From contig CM059584.1 of assembly GCA_030407085.1 (NCBI GenBank), positions 801,501-865,500 on the forward strand: a stretch of 64,000 bases of DNA, written 5' to 3'. The notes below the pieces were generated by a model. The model was not told the DNA's origin. It made no database searches and saw nothing but the letters and a program-made list of their open reading frames with translations. The stretch comes from Trichopria drosophilae. Taxonomy: Eukaryota; Arthropoda; Insecta; Hymenoptera; Diapriidae. The number at the start of each line of letters is the position of its first letter. Within the stretch, counting starts at the first letter, position 1. Made by a program: the position numbers and the translations under genes. Positions 35,830 through 48,310 of the stretch are shown one piece after another.

Positions 35830-37560
35830 AAACTATTGGATTTTCATGTAAATTGGTGTCTGGGAGTTTCTGTGGTCGCTCATTAATCTGTTTTCCAAAA
35901 TGTATGATGGCAAATCCAATATGGCGGACGAATTTTGAAAAATTATTGTATTCTCCTGCAAATTGCTGTCTGGGAGATTTTTGATCGATGATTACTAGAT
36001 TATTAAATAATTAATTACTAAATTATTCGTATCACGAAACTAATATGAGAATTTCCAAATTCAGAATGGTGGATCCAATTGTGGCGGATATAAAAATAAG
36101 ACAAAAATGAATGTGAATAAAAAATTATATTTAAGGGATTTTAAGTAAATCATGATCTATTTTTATCATTATTAAATTTTATTAGTTAATATCAAGTCGA
36201 GTTCTTGGTATCTTTTAATAATCGTTAATTATCTTAACAATTTTGTAATTAATTTATTGTTATAATGCGCTATTGTTTATGATATAACGTAATTAGTCAT
36301 TCAATTTATTCTTTGTTTGCATTTGGTACCTATTATATATAAAACCGTTTACGAAAACTAAATATGGCGGATTTAATATGACGGAAGAATGTTGGAAAAA
36401 AGTATTAGATTTTCCTGCAAATTGGTATCTAGGGAATTTTGGGGTTAATCAACTATAAATCCGTTTAATGAATTTTTAAATATTTAATTTTTATTTTCTT
36501 TAATATATATTTAATCAAAACGTCATTTTTCTGCTTCAATTTCAATCAAGTCTTTCGTATCAAAATCGAAGTTGAAAAAAATTGAAAGGTTCATATCCTA
36601 CTATTTTCGAGGTCGCTCTTCAAGATTCCGAGGCCAAAATTAAGTTTCAGACATCAGGAATTCCAATATGGCGACAAATTTGAAAAAATTTGACAAAAAA
36701 TTAGGAAATATTTATCCTTATCAATTTTTTTCGATCTATTAGAATATTGGGATTCTATTGAAACTATGGAGGATGGTGGAGGGAATACTTGAATTTTAAG
36801 AAAAAATTTTACTCTTTCTCCTCAGATCATTGTAATGACCTCAAAATGGCATCTAAATGAATAGTTTTTGAGAAAAAAATCCTAAACCATAATATTTGAA
36901 ATTCATTTCCTCGAAAAATATCAACTTTCAGAAAAAATTGCAAACAACAAAAAATTCTTATAATTCGACAGAGTTATGCATCGGTAAGTTATTCAGTAAC
37001 ATCAATATGTTATCGAATACAATATTTTTCTCTCTGTGTATTTTTAAATTATAATCTAATATTTTTTTACGGATTTGTAGTGAACTTTTCATAGAGAATA
37101 CCAAATCCAAATGAAGAATAAATTAAAAATTAATCATATTATGGCGTAAAGAATAGTTCATTGTAACAAAAAATTACTGACAAAAATTGTTAAGATAATA
37201 CAAAATTATTAAAAATACCAAACTTGATATCAACTAATAAAACTTATAATTATAAAAATTAGCCAGTAACTTATAACAACCCTTAAACATAATTTTTTTA
37301 TTCGAATTCATAATTTTCTTTATTTTTATGTCCGCCGTATTGGATCCAAGATTCTGAATTCTAAAATTCTTTTTTTAGATTTTCAATCTGCGACTTAAAA
37401 AACTATTAGATACCAAATTGTAAGAACATTCAATAATTATTTGGAAAATTCTTCAAAGTACATTTAACAAATCTGAAACGATTTTTTAAAATTCGTTCAC
37501 CATATTGCATCCGCTATTTTGAGTTTCCAGAAATTGACGTTGGATTCTTAATTAGCGATC
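35830..37560. repeat. Repeat tract with opposed copies of the GGATCCAATATGGC family
   Basis: Plus-orientation units at 35830-36110 (period about 110 bp, sharing AATTG-TGTCTGGGAG and CCAATATGGCGGACGAATTT), 36361-36460 and 36660. Minus-orientation units at 37325-37400 (GTCCGCCGTATTGGATCC) and 37494-37560 (ACCATATTGCATCCGC). The order suggests a large decayed palindrome centred near 36.8 kb. The middle is AT-rich. Confidence 0.55.
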
Positions 37561-38265
37561 CCGAAAACCCTAAATAAAAAATTTTCCATTATTTTCAGCC
37601 CCAAAAAATACTGGCAAAACATGATAATCAAACGTAAATTCCCTTTTGCTACAAAGACAATCGAAAAAGTGGCCAAAATGCACATTTTAGCACATTTAAC
37701 TGCATTTTTCTCGAAAAAGTTTGCCGGCGCGGCGTCATCTTTTTCAGCATGAAAAATTCTTTCGTAAACACTATGCGACATGTTATTTGCATGAATTATG
37801 TAGCGCAGTGAAATTTATTAACGGTAAACAATATTAGTTCTTAGTTGAAATATAGTATTTAACCCATTGATACAAAAATTTCCAAAAATAGTGCAGTCAA
37901 TATTTCAGTGTCATTAAGCAAATCTATTTGAAATAAATTGCTTTAACCTCTTTCGGGTTTGCTTATACAATGTGATCGATTATCAAAATTTTTTTGTTGT
38001 ATTATTTTTTTTTTAATGTTTTACAAATGTTCATAAAATATCAAGTTTTTTAAACGAGAGCTTTCCTACTAATTGTCTACCGAAATAATTATATTTATGT
38101 TACTTAAAAAAGGTATTTAAAAAACTGTATTTGTTTATAAGTGTCTAATAACGCCAAAGCTCAGGTGGTTCGGACTCCACCCTCTTCCTCTTCCTAAACT
38201 GTAGGTCCCGTCGCCATTTAGTTCCATTTGGGTTCACAAAAGTCGACGTAAAATATCATAAAAAC
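37561..38265. other. AT-rich DNA without genes
   Basis: A stem GGTGG/CCACC around TTCGGACT at 38166-38183 is T-arm-like, but its loop is 8 nt and there is no A box, so no tRNA is called. Confidence 0.3.
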
Positions 38266-38285
38266 AAAAAAAAAAAAAAAAAAAA
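38266..38285 (+). repeat. (A)20 tract
   Basis: Twenty uninterrupted A residues after AAAAAC. It could be the tail of an old retroposed copy ending near 38264, but no parent sequence is recognised. Confidence 0.8.
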
Positions 38286-38765
38286 TTACCTTGAAATTCA
38301 TCAATAATTATTTTTGGAATGGTTGTTATCAGAGATTCATAATCAGGTGAGCTTTTGTCGCATTTCTCCTAACAAAAGGGAGTTTTTCAACATTTTTCAG
38401 CCATATTGGATCCATCATTTTTGTTTTTTTAAATTTTTTGAAAACGAATCGAAACTGTTTACATTTATCAATAGAACGATATCCACGAAAATGCTTTAAC
38501 TCGACGTTACTATGCAATTTCTGGGCATTCACAATTTGCACTTTCGGGGTTTAAATACCAACTATGATATTTTATTACTATTCACAAATTATTCATGTCA
38601 TCATATTCACTATGGTTGAATTTGCAGCATTTATAGAAGCTGACTACGAAAATATCTCATCCTCTCTGCAATAATATATATTGTAAACACTTTTTTAATT
38701 CCTCAAGGTCTAATGTCGTATATTCGTAACTCACCCCTTCAATTCCTATTTTTATCTTTCCATTT

Positions 38766-38792
38766 TAGCTTACCTGAAACACAAAAGAAATT
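38766..38792 (-). other. Recursive-splice-site-like sequence
   Basis: The minus strand reads TTTCTTTTGTGTTTCAG directly followed by GTAAGC, the junction lying between 38774 and 38773. A pyrimidine tract plus CAG immediately before GTAAG is the ratchet-point consensus that subdivides very long insect introns (established in Drosophila). It is on the same strand as the 1-294 gene. By chance alone a CAGGTAAG is expected about once in both strands here, so only the added pyrimidine tract makes it notable. Confidence 0.3.
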
Positions 38793-39099
38793 CAGTTAAA
38801 TTTCATGTTAAACGTCATAGCTTAATAAATAATTAAGTATACAATAAAGAACAAATGTATCCTTTACATAATAAAAACGTCAATACTATCTATTATTTAT
38901 CGTTAGTCTTAATAACTTCATTGAATTTTAAATTTAGATCGACTTTAATAACTTTTCTATTTTACGGTCATGAACAGTGAACATCATAAATAATTCACTT
39001 TAATGAAAGTCGTATAGTGCCTTCCACAATACATAATACGTTACCTAAGATGCATTTTGAATAAAATCACGATTATAAAGGGATTCGATGTCCTACAAA

Positions 39100-39880
39100 T
39101 TAATTAATTTTCCAGCGGGAATGAATTTATAATAAATAACAAATCATCATTACAGCCATTCCACAACTGATCATTCACACGAATAAATCTGATAAACGCT
39201 GGTAAATGTGACGCAACTTTGCTGTTCACGATCGATACGAAAACAGTTGCGAAAAATGTATAGAATGCGAGCCTGAGAAAAATCTCTGCAAGCAACGAGT
39301 CAATAAAATCGCTTCTCGATTCACCCACAGTAGATCCCATTGATCATTTTCTGTTGCAACGGCGGACAACAATTTTAAGAAAATTCTGTCCCTTTTTGTG
39401 TTATTGTTAGTGCATCCTTAGGTTAGGTTCGATCATTATTTGTTGTATCGAGCACAACGACGGGTCAGGCTCGCCTTATTTGGGAGGGATCAGTATGGTC
39501 ATCAGAAAACCCATTGTCTGGCAAGCCGTTAATAACTTTGGTTGCTGTTAAAGAACGAACGCGAGTTACACCTACACAAAACCTGTGGCATATCAGGAGA
39601 GTGAAATTCTCACAGCCTCTGGACAACGTGTTGTTCATTGGTTCGATTCCGAGCGAGATGTGAAATTATGACAGCCGTTACTTATTTACTTTATAAATTC
39701 GATTGTGATAGCAACGCCCGCTATTGTTCCGATCGCGGTTTCAATTTTGCTCTCGAGTCGATAAAAACCCGATCGTTTTGCATTCCCAATGATCTGTAAT
39801 TTTGTTTATATAATGGCGAGGTAAATTGAGCGATGAGAGGAGATCCGCGATGGATAATGAATGGTTGATCGACTCCTAAG
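39100..39880. other. CpG-containing single-copy block
   Basis: A long mixed-composition region. GGTTCGATTCC (39640-39650) equals the pol III B box and an A-box-like TGGCATATCAGG lies at 39586-39597, but no cloverleaf folds. No exon is evident. Probably regulatory. Confidence 0.35.
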
Positions 39881-40569
39881 GAAGCGTTGGAATTTTTATG
39901 TTGTCACTTTTCAGAAGTGATTTCATCCATCATTTGCCTGACAATTATGGTGCTGCATACAGTTTAATTTATTTCGAAAGTGAAAATTTATCTCTTAAGC
40001 CTGGTATTCAGAAAAATATAGTACATTATCACTCCTCTCTTCTTCTCCTCTCTACAAAAGGGAGGAAAAAAAGGACACCATTTTGTATGAAATTTGAAAA
40101 GTGGTTACTTTTTCTTATATTGCCAGTATATGCCTTTAAGAAAATGGGTGTTAAGTTTACAGCCATCTCAAGAACAATTCATTTGTAACCATTTTATCAA
40201 CTTCAAACACTTTTTTTTATAAGTAAACATTTTCCAATTTTGTTTCAGGTATTCTGGAGGGCAAGTCATAAATTTGATCATTATCACTATTTTCATTTGA
40301 AAGAAAATTGGCAGGGAAATTTTTGCGTAAAATTGAAAACTGTTTTTGAAAACTCCTCAAATTTTATTTATTTCTTTTTACATTTCTATATGTTTTGAAG
40401 TCCTTAAGGTATACATGAAGCATTTTTCAAATTAGGAAAATGACAATTGGAAAACAACGAAAATTTGCAAGCTTAATTCTATGTAACCATTTTATTTATA
40501 ATTTTGATACGATTCGCTAGTATTTGTAATTATGTCTTGTTAATAATAAGTATTTTTGAATTTTTGTAG

Positions 40570-40610
40570 GGTTCCAAGTTGGACTCCAACGATGTAATCA
40601 TCTACCTCCC
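40570..40610 (+). other. Candidate 41 nt microexon
   Basis: Seen: TTTTTGTAG before and GTAAGC after a 41 nt segment that is much richer in G+C than its surroundings. One frame reads GSKLDSNDVIIYLP without a stop. Length 41 leaves a phase change, as many microexons do. No neighbouring plus-strand exon is identified; a strong acceptor-like TTTTGTTTCAG lies upstream at about 40238-40249. Confidence 0.25.
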
Positions 40611-41834
40611 GTAAGCTTATATCCAATTTTTCAGAATTAAACAAAAAAATTATTTCGATTTGAATTCCATGTGAATTGGATATTTAAAACAAATAATTTT
40701 TAAATTACTCATATAAATTGGGATTTTTACGACTAATTAACTTAATTGTGGCTATTTACAAATTTATTAATTTAACTTCAAAAGTTATTTCATAATTAAA
40801 ATTGTAAATTTTTAGAATTGCTTCACTTTATACATTAAAATGGGTTCCTTAGTGACAACAAAATTGAAAATATTCTATTGTTTTTATGGATATATTTGCA
40901 ATAAATTTCACCAAAAATTCAAAAATTTGCTGTCGAGAAAATGTTTATACATGAATTAGTACTCCAAAATACTACTGACATTAAACATTTTCGACCTAAT
41001 TCGATGATTTTTAACTTTTACGGTACACAATCGTTGAACTAAAATACCCTCTAATAAAATTGCCCTTTTAATTTGCATTAGACATAATGCTGTAAGCCAA
41101 AAAATAAATACAAAATTAAATTTTAGTATTCTAAGTCGCCATTTTTGAAAAACAGGGTTGGGATGTAAACATTATACCATATTTGAAATTCTTCGATTCC
41201 AAATAGACATATGCAATTAAAAATTCAAATTTTGTATTTACTGTGTTTTTGTCTACTTTTCCTGAAAATTTCCTAAAAAATGGAGGCACTTTCATGAATT
41301 ATTTTTTTTTAATTAAAAAGCTACGTCGAAAAATGAGATTTTTCGAAACGGAAATTAAGGGTATATATATTCCAAAATTAGAATTAATGCTTTCTAAAAT
41401 CCCTGTGGTGACAAACAAGCCAATCTTATGAATGAGACAATTTCAACATTTCAAGAGCATCATATTCGAAAAAGAGAACGAAATTTTCATTTTCGACAAC
41501 CCATTAATGGTTTACAAATTTAATTATATGTATACATTAATAAAAAACATTTCAAAGAGATTTTTAATGGATTATACTTGTTTACATGCATTAATAGGTT
41601 TTTTAATGAAACCCTAGCACGGGTTTATTATGTACTTTAATATAGGTCTAGTATTTCTTTTTACCTAATCTCACATGATTTTTCTACATATATTATTAGA
41701 AAATTGAAGTCTTGGTTATCGGATAGCTTAAGATTAATTTTCTATTTTTAAATTAATCTCATTCCTTAATTCAATACTAAATATATAATAGGTTATTCTC
41801 GTTAGAGGGGTACTAATTATACATTTGATACAGT
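40611..41834. other. AT-rich DNA without genes
   Basis: Two adjacent short frames (41243-41431, 41432-41617, +) are AT-biased and unsupported. Nothing else seen. Confidence 0.35.
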
Positions 41835-42022
41835 TTTAATTTTCGACCGATTTATAAATTTATATATTTAAGTAATGTCGGCATTTTTCGGTACAAAATT
41901 AAAAATGGTTGAGATTAATAAAAATTAGGAGAAGAAAAAAAGTCAATAATTTAGAGGGTTTTGTAATAAATAATAAATAACTAATTAGCAACGTTTCGAC
42001 GCTAACGCTATTTGAATAAACT
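41835..42022. mobile_element. Single-arm copy of the 14957 palindrome with degraded motif D
   Basis: TTTATAAATTTATATATT, TTTTTCGGTAC, AATGGTTGAGATTAATAAAA and GTCAATAATTTAGAGGGTTT follow the left side of 14935-15110. The centre AGCAACGTTTCGAC (41987-42000) is the reverse complement of the 3' part of the hammerhead-like motif. The second arm is missing and the stem no longer pairs. Confidence 0.55.
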
Positions 42023-45000
42023 AATTATACATTTGAAATGACAGATTTTTTGTTATTTGGAATTATTGTCTCATTTTACTAGTTTATTTAGTAAACTAGT
42101 TTTAAACAATTTCTATATGTGTTAGAAGTTTTTACTTACACTTGAAAAATTTATATTTTTCACGTGTTTTATCGTTTCTTAAATCAAATATTCTTTTATA
42201 ATTTTGTAGTATTTCATTATTACAAATATTGAACAGGTATTTTGTTCATAATTTCTATGGCCTACGAATTCTTTTAGAATCATTTGTTTCATAGTACTTT
42301 TCTTGCGAATTTAATTAATGCGTTTTCACATTATTAATAGTTTTCGCAATAATTAATTCCTTTTAGTTTGATCAATCACAAAATGTTTTAAACGTTTTCC
42401 CAATATTTATAACTATTAAAGTAAATTTTTCTTTTTTTAAATTCTCCCAAAAAAAAATTTGTACATGATATTGCAGATCTGATCTGTTACACTTATTTTT
42501 TATATACATTATTATTGGTCATGGTTTTTGATAGAAGAGCCAATTACTTCGAATGTCCCTGCTGCAGTCTTTACTATTACTGCGACCATAAACTCGTACA
42601 AAATACATTCATTCCCTGTAATCGGTTCATTATGTCGTTCACATAAACGTTTATCATATGTACTAAAATCCGTTAAAATAGAGTACACTAACGTTATCAA
42701 TAATTTACTTATTTAAAATAATTAAATCCTTTTACAGTCTTGTATAATAAAATTAAAATGTGCTTGAATCCTGTTAGGTAACGGTGCCAATATTTTCTAT
42801 TACCCCACAAAAAATAACACAGAATTATTTACGTTTTTAAAATAAAATCAAGTTACTGTAAACTCAGAGAAATTGTATAATAATTTTTAACAGTCTGACT
42901 AGGACTCCGAGGACAGACTTGCTATTATATTAATATTTACTATAATTTTAGTAATTATTTCTATATTTTATAGTAAAGTTTTCTATTTTAGTAGGAAATA
43001 TTAACGTAATTATAAAAACTAAATCATTCAATTTCTATTCTCAGATTAGTAGAGTATATTAAAAATTTAGAATTTGTTTACCATTTTCTATTAAAAAAAT
43101 TATTAATTGATAGTAACTTACTGTCAATCTTAGATTAGTAGTTGGCTAATTCAATACTATTAGCAGTATATTCATTTTAAAAAGTTGCATCAGTATATTT
43201 GTCTTATACATCAGACATGTAGCCAAGATATTGATAAAATTATTATTAAACTTTCATGAATTGTGTGTTGTTTTTTATTTATTATTTATTTATTATTTTT
43301 ATTTATTATTATTTTTTTATTATTATTTATTATTTTTATTTATTATTTTAATTATTGTTTTTCGCAATTAAATCTTTTTGTTTGCCTCCCTAAGTGAAAA
43401 TAAAAGTAAACAAAATTTTAAAAGAATAAATTCGATATTAAAGATTTGAATTATGTAAATAGAATCACAATTTAATAGCATTAAAAATTAATTAAACTGA
43501 TGATAACAAATTCGCTTGTTATTTTACGTGTCGCGTAGTAAAGTTTCTTTTTGTTATAATTCCTGTTACTCCTTCATTCGTGTTTCCGGTGGTACGAAAG
43601 TCTACGTAAATAGAGATTTACAAGTGAAGAGCTGCACGTGAATATTTTAAGGAGTAAGTACTGTCACATGGCTCTAATTCAGGGTAAAACTAGAAAAGTT
43701 GCAAATGTAAATACGAAAAATACAGCACTTTTTCACTTGTAAACATTAAAAAACATAGATTAAGATTGTACTTTTAAGATAATAATACAATAAAATGAAT
43801 GACTTTATTTATTTAAAGGCTAATCAAACAATCGAATGTTGGAGTGATATGAAAATAGAGGAAATTATCACATAGAACACAGACTATCATAAAGCCGCAT
43901 GTCTTATAGAATCTGTAGGAAATTAACTCCATGACCTAACGACGCGTTGCAAAATATGATCACCTATCAAATTTCTTTGATACTTGCATTTTATTGACTA
44001 CTTGGGTACTCAATCGATATTCCTCCGATTTGATGAGGATGATAAAAGTGAACGAGGTGAGGGGATGTAAAATTTATTTATGAAATATGTGTACTTTAGG
44101 AGTGGTTCTCATCAACATCATGTAAAAAGGTAATTCACACAGAAATTAGTTAAGGAATTAAGCGTGTGAAAATTAATAACTCTGATCCCATCCAGATTTA
44201 TAGAATTTTCAAAAAAGAAAAGATGCAACAAATTTAAAATTAAGTATGTCAGTCTTTATTATTAATTTTCCAAAAACATTTGACTTTTATTAGCAAAGGG
44301 CAGATTATGCCAATAAAAATAGGTATTTTTGTCCAGTTATTACAACATTAAATTTAGTGTAATCGTTTTTTTGAGTGCATACTTTCATTAGTTGGTACAC
44401 CTGTTTCCTTAATACTATATGTACGCATTATTAGACAAAAAATAAATGGTACGAACTGACTGTACTTTCTGACATTTACCATTCGCAACATAAAACATAA
44501 AAGTTTTTATCAAATTTTTGTAATTGAATTTGATTTGGTCGTTTATACCATACACCTATACATAATATAAACCACCACATACGAGTGAAGTAAGAAAATG
44601 TTAAAATATACACATAGAGAAAACAAGTGTCAATAGAACTATTAACAAAAATAGAAATTGTTTTATCATAATAATAATAGTAGAATTAACAAGGTAGAGA
44701 AATGTCGATCTTCGTTACTTTGCAATTCAAAAGTATTTTAAAATATACCATATAATAACTATTTTTATAATCACAAGAGGTTATTTTCATTTAATAATTT
44801 TTATTGCGTCTAATTTAATTGTAAGTCGGCAATCTATTATATACTTTACTGCACATTTTACGATCGGGAAATAGTAAATAGAACAATATTATTGTTATGT
44901 TTATTACGGAAATAGTTAATATAACTATTCTCTAACGCTAACTCTCTGTGTAAATTTATATAAAAATGTGTGCACACAGAACAAAAATATTTTGTAAATT

Positions 45001-46549
45001 GAAATAAAAATTTACTTGAATATATATAATATATATAATATAATGAAGTAATTCGAACTTAATATAAAGTAAGTCATTTGTGAAAAATAAAAACTTGACG
45101 CGATTATTCAAATAAGTGTTAACTTAAATACATACATTTTTCTTCAATATATTATTTGGATAGATGATATCATTATATTTAATAATTTTACATAAAATAA
45201 TGTATAACCCATGTTGATGAACACTGACGAATATGCAACAGAAACGTTGAAGTAAATTAAGATCTCTGCAGGAGAGATAACACACACGTGTTCAACATAG
45301 CACTATTTGAAGAATAGCGCACATTCACATAAAAACGTTCTGGTTTCCACTTAAAAGGGAAATCACTTTTTTATTCCAGAACAAAATTACAGGAAAAATT
45401 ACATTGTCAATCAATCTTCAAAATATAAATATATAATAAATATATGCATATTTAATCAATACTTTTATTTTTAATCTACCAATTCTATCAATTCTACATT
45501 TTCAATATTGAATGCTACTATTCTAAATCGATTACTAGTATCGCTAATGTTTTTATTCAACTCCTTTACATTATTGTAAATAAGGCAAGACCTGCTTACA
45601 AACTGAGACCGAAACTTGTTACTTGTCACGAAACTTGATTATGTTTTTCTGTAATTTTTTAGATGCAATAAATCCAAATCCGACAGTAGAATCGATCTAA
45701 CGAATCCGGCTTTTGAGTTACCCTAACCTAGAGATTAAGAATCTTAAAATACAATCCTTTCCAACGTCGAGTTTGTTAGAATTTCTTTCCTTGGCAGGGA
45801 TTTAAACAATTTTACCTTTAAAAATTTGAACACGTTTCTATATCTAGAATATTATATCCTAAAATATACCAGATAGTAATACTATTGTTATTTCCTTGAT
45901 TTTTATTTGAGAATAGTCAACGTTATAGGAAGAGGAAGGCTTGCACTTTAAAATTCTGAATTTTATACAAAATAAATCGGATGTGTTTATACACATAATC
46001 TCAAAAATATGAAAATTGTGTGTCTTGTACTTCTAAGTCCTATCCTAGTATTCATTGCTCTTCTTGCTGTATTACAAACTTTTCATACGAGTGTGACATT
46101 TTATCAAATATGGTGAATGCCCTACATATTGTTTTATTTCAAATTCAGTATTTTTTGTATGAAACACTTTTTGAAACAATTGTAGATATTTATTTCTGCA
46201 ATTTTTTGGTTGCTGTTTCTAATGGCATTGAAGAAATTTCAAAAATGTAATTTGTTCATCATTTCGACAAAAATATGTAAAAAATATGAATTTTGTAGGT
46301 ACTTACGATTTTTTCAAATCGCAAGTTTTCAATCTGATTTTGTACTTCAAAGTAACCAGAATTTATTCAAACTGAACACGAGACAACTCTACTTAAATGA
46401 TACACTTATAAAAATATGCGATTTCGGTACCAATCTGGCTTGTTTTTTGGTAGTATTTTGTCTATATCATAATATTCATAATACATAAGAGTTAAATTTG
46501 CAAAATTCCTTATAGGAATCTCTATATATCGATCATGAATACGAAATCA
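42023..46549. other. Long AT-rich stretch without genes
   Basis: Includes a TTTA/TTA-rich low-complexity run (43270-43362), a short ATAACAA/TTGTTAT hairpin near 43503-43522, and TA-rich sequence at 45019-45044. No supported ORF or RNA gene. A slightly mixed patch is at 43500-43700. Confidence 0.35.
43270..43362 (+). repeat. TTTA/TTA low-complexity run
   Basis: Nearly pure A/T made of TTTA and TTA words with no fixed period over its length. Confidence 0.7.
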
Positions 46550-46797
46550 AAAGTTTTAAATTCAAAATGGCAGATTTAATATAGCAACCTTGAACAAAAT
46601 TTTTTTTTAATTCGCATAAAACTTGGTCCTCAAGGGTTTTTGATTACGATTTTGAACATATAATATACAAATTTAAAGTTGGGAATTCAGTATAATCATG
46701 AATAAATTCTACGGCGAGTGTCACAATTAGCTAGTCACAATTACAAAACAGAAATTTGGAGTAAGATTTCTGTGCATTCAGGCGTTAACGGGTTAAA
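46550..46797. mobile_element. Right part of a TTAA-family dispersed repeat
   Basis: Carries the TTCAAAATGGCAGATTTAAT core at 46559 and ends TTCTGTGCATTCAGGCGTTA, ACGGG, then TTAA at 46794-46797. This links the GGATCCAATATGGC repeat family to TTAA-type termini. The left end is not identified. Confidence 0.5.
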
Positions 46798-46979
46798 TAT
46801 GTGTTGAATTACATATTGTATACAAAAGATGTCCTAATCGATAGTTTTTAAGAAAATCTACTTTTATCCATTTTAGGCAAATAGCAGTCATTTAGTACAA
46901 ATTCTTTTTTTTTTGTGCCATCGATCCTGGTACACCTGAGATTTCACATCTTCAAATTGTTTCGCTCTTCGACAGCATC

Positions 46980-47640
46980 TCTAAGCCGAACAAAATAATG
47001 AAATTGGCAATTTAAACGAGTAGGAATATTTCAGAAGCAAATAGCCCCAAGGAAGATATATCTTCATTTAACGTCTCTTCTAGTATCGTCTTCGAATATT
47101 ATACCTCGTCGGCCAATTTTTGCTCAGCATCTTATCGCTTCATCCATCTTTTCCGGGCAGTTGCGCGTATAGCCGTGTATATAGTCGAGGGTCAATCGGG
47201 TTTTATGGATCCGTTGACGCAGAAGCATTCCACGGCGGCTTTTATCGGCAAAAACCGGCATTTCTATGAATAACGAGCATTCAGGACGAAGAACTCTGAG
47301 GGAGAGGTGGCGAGGTCGAACCTAGCTCAAGTTGCTCTCGGTCCCTCCAGGGGACTATTTTCCATCTAAAGCTTCTTAACCGAGTTCGCGATCGAGAAAA
47401 TCGGCAAAATCTCCAGGAAGATCGCAGTTCCGCGGCTAGACCCGTTGCCAACGCCGTGGGAATCCCTGGAGATCTCGACGACGCGCTTCCTTATTTATTT
47501 TCAGGGTTCGCCAAGTGCAGTCGCCGGGAGAGCTATTTATCGTAATTATCAAGGCCACGATGTCAAATCCTCGTCGGCATCTTGCGTTTGCCTTAACCAT
47601 CATTAACCCTGGTTAACAACTATCTGAGTACTGGAATGGG
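46980..47640. other. CpG-rich single-copy block
   Basis: One of the most G+C-rich parts of the window. An acceptor-like CCTTATTTATTTTCAG at 47499-47514 is followed by 33 stop-free codons (+), with a possible GTAATT donor 37 nt in. No recognisable peptide, so left as non-coding. Confidence 0.35.
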
Positions 47641-47819
47641 TCGTTTTAGCTATGTTCACACCAAACATAACCTATAACCAGTTTATGTATTTCCTCTACA
47701 CCGCACTTGACGGCTATGTTTAGTTCTAATTTTTCATATCATATTGGGTTGTAGTAGACATTTCTACTCATCGATCCTTCTTATGCGAATCTCAGATAAA
47801 TCCATTATTATCGACGATG

Positions 47820-48310
47820 ACTGCGCAACGCTCTATTACATGAGCACTTAATAAGTTGAGCACTCATTCAGTCCCCCAGCCAATAAATCCGTCCATGCGG
47901 TTCGCACCGCTTGAAATTCACAAGCGATCCAAAAGACGAGATCGCTTATAGCGAAAGTGAAAATTCAGTTTATAGCAGCGTCGAGAGAACGTAAAAAACT
48001 CGCGTGCCCGAGAATAAAAGTGTGCGATCCTAGAATGAGATTAAATGCGACGAAAAAAAAGTGTGGGGAAAATGAGTGCACGCGCCAAGAGGTGCCGAGA
48101 CGTTTCGCGAAACTGGGAAGGGCCGCGCCGCTGGATTTATTTTTGGTGCATTCCAGTCCAATGGAAGAAGAAGCCTCTTGAGGTATGGCGCAGACTGTTT
48201 TGCTCGAGATACGATGTTCATCTTGTTGGAATGCCACAAACGAGCTCGAGATTGTGCTCTGATTCTCTACGAGTCTTTCTCTCTTTGTTTCTCCATAACA
48301 TCATCATATT
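47820..48310. other. CpG-rich block, possible transcription start
   Basis: TTCAGTC (47867-47873) fits the arthropod initiator, and GGTTCG, a DPE-like word, lies about 30 bases downstream, two off the usual spacing. Overlapping frames in several phases (47957-48390) cancel each other as gene evidence; GAGGTATGG at 48179 is a moderate plus-strand donor. Weak promoter/first-exon candidate. Confidence 0.25.

Noticed and set aside
38160..38285. SINE ending in (A)20, with a GGTGG/CCACC stem
   Set aside because: The loop is 8 nt and there is no A box or recognisable body; only the A tract is kept as a feature.
39579..39660. Possible tRNA gene: perfect B box GGTTCGATTCC with an A-box-like TGGCATATCAGG upstream
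   Set aside because: The acceptor and anticodon stems do not pair and the T stem has a mismatch; spacing is also long. Treated as coincidence in a mixed-composition block.
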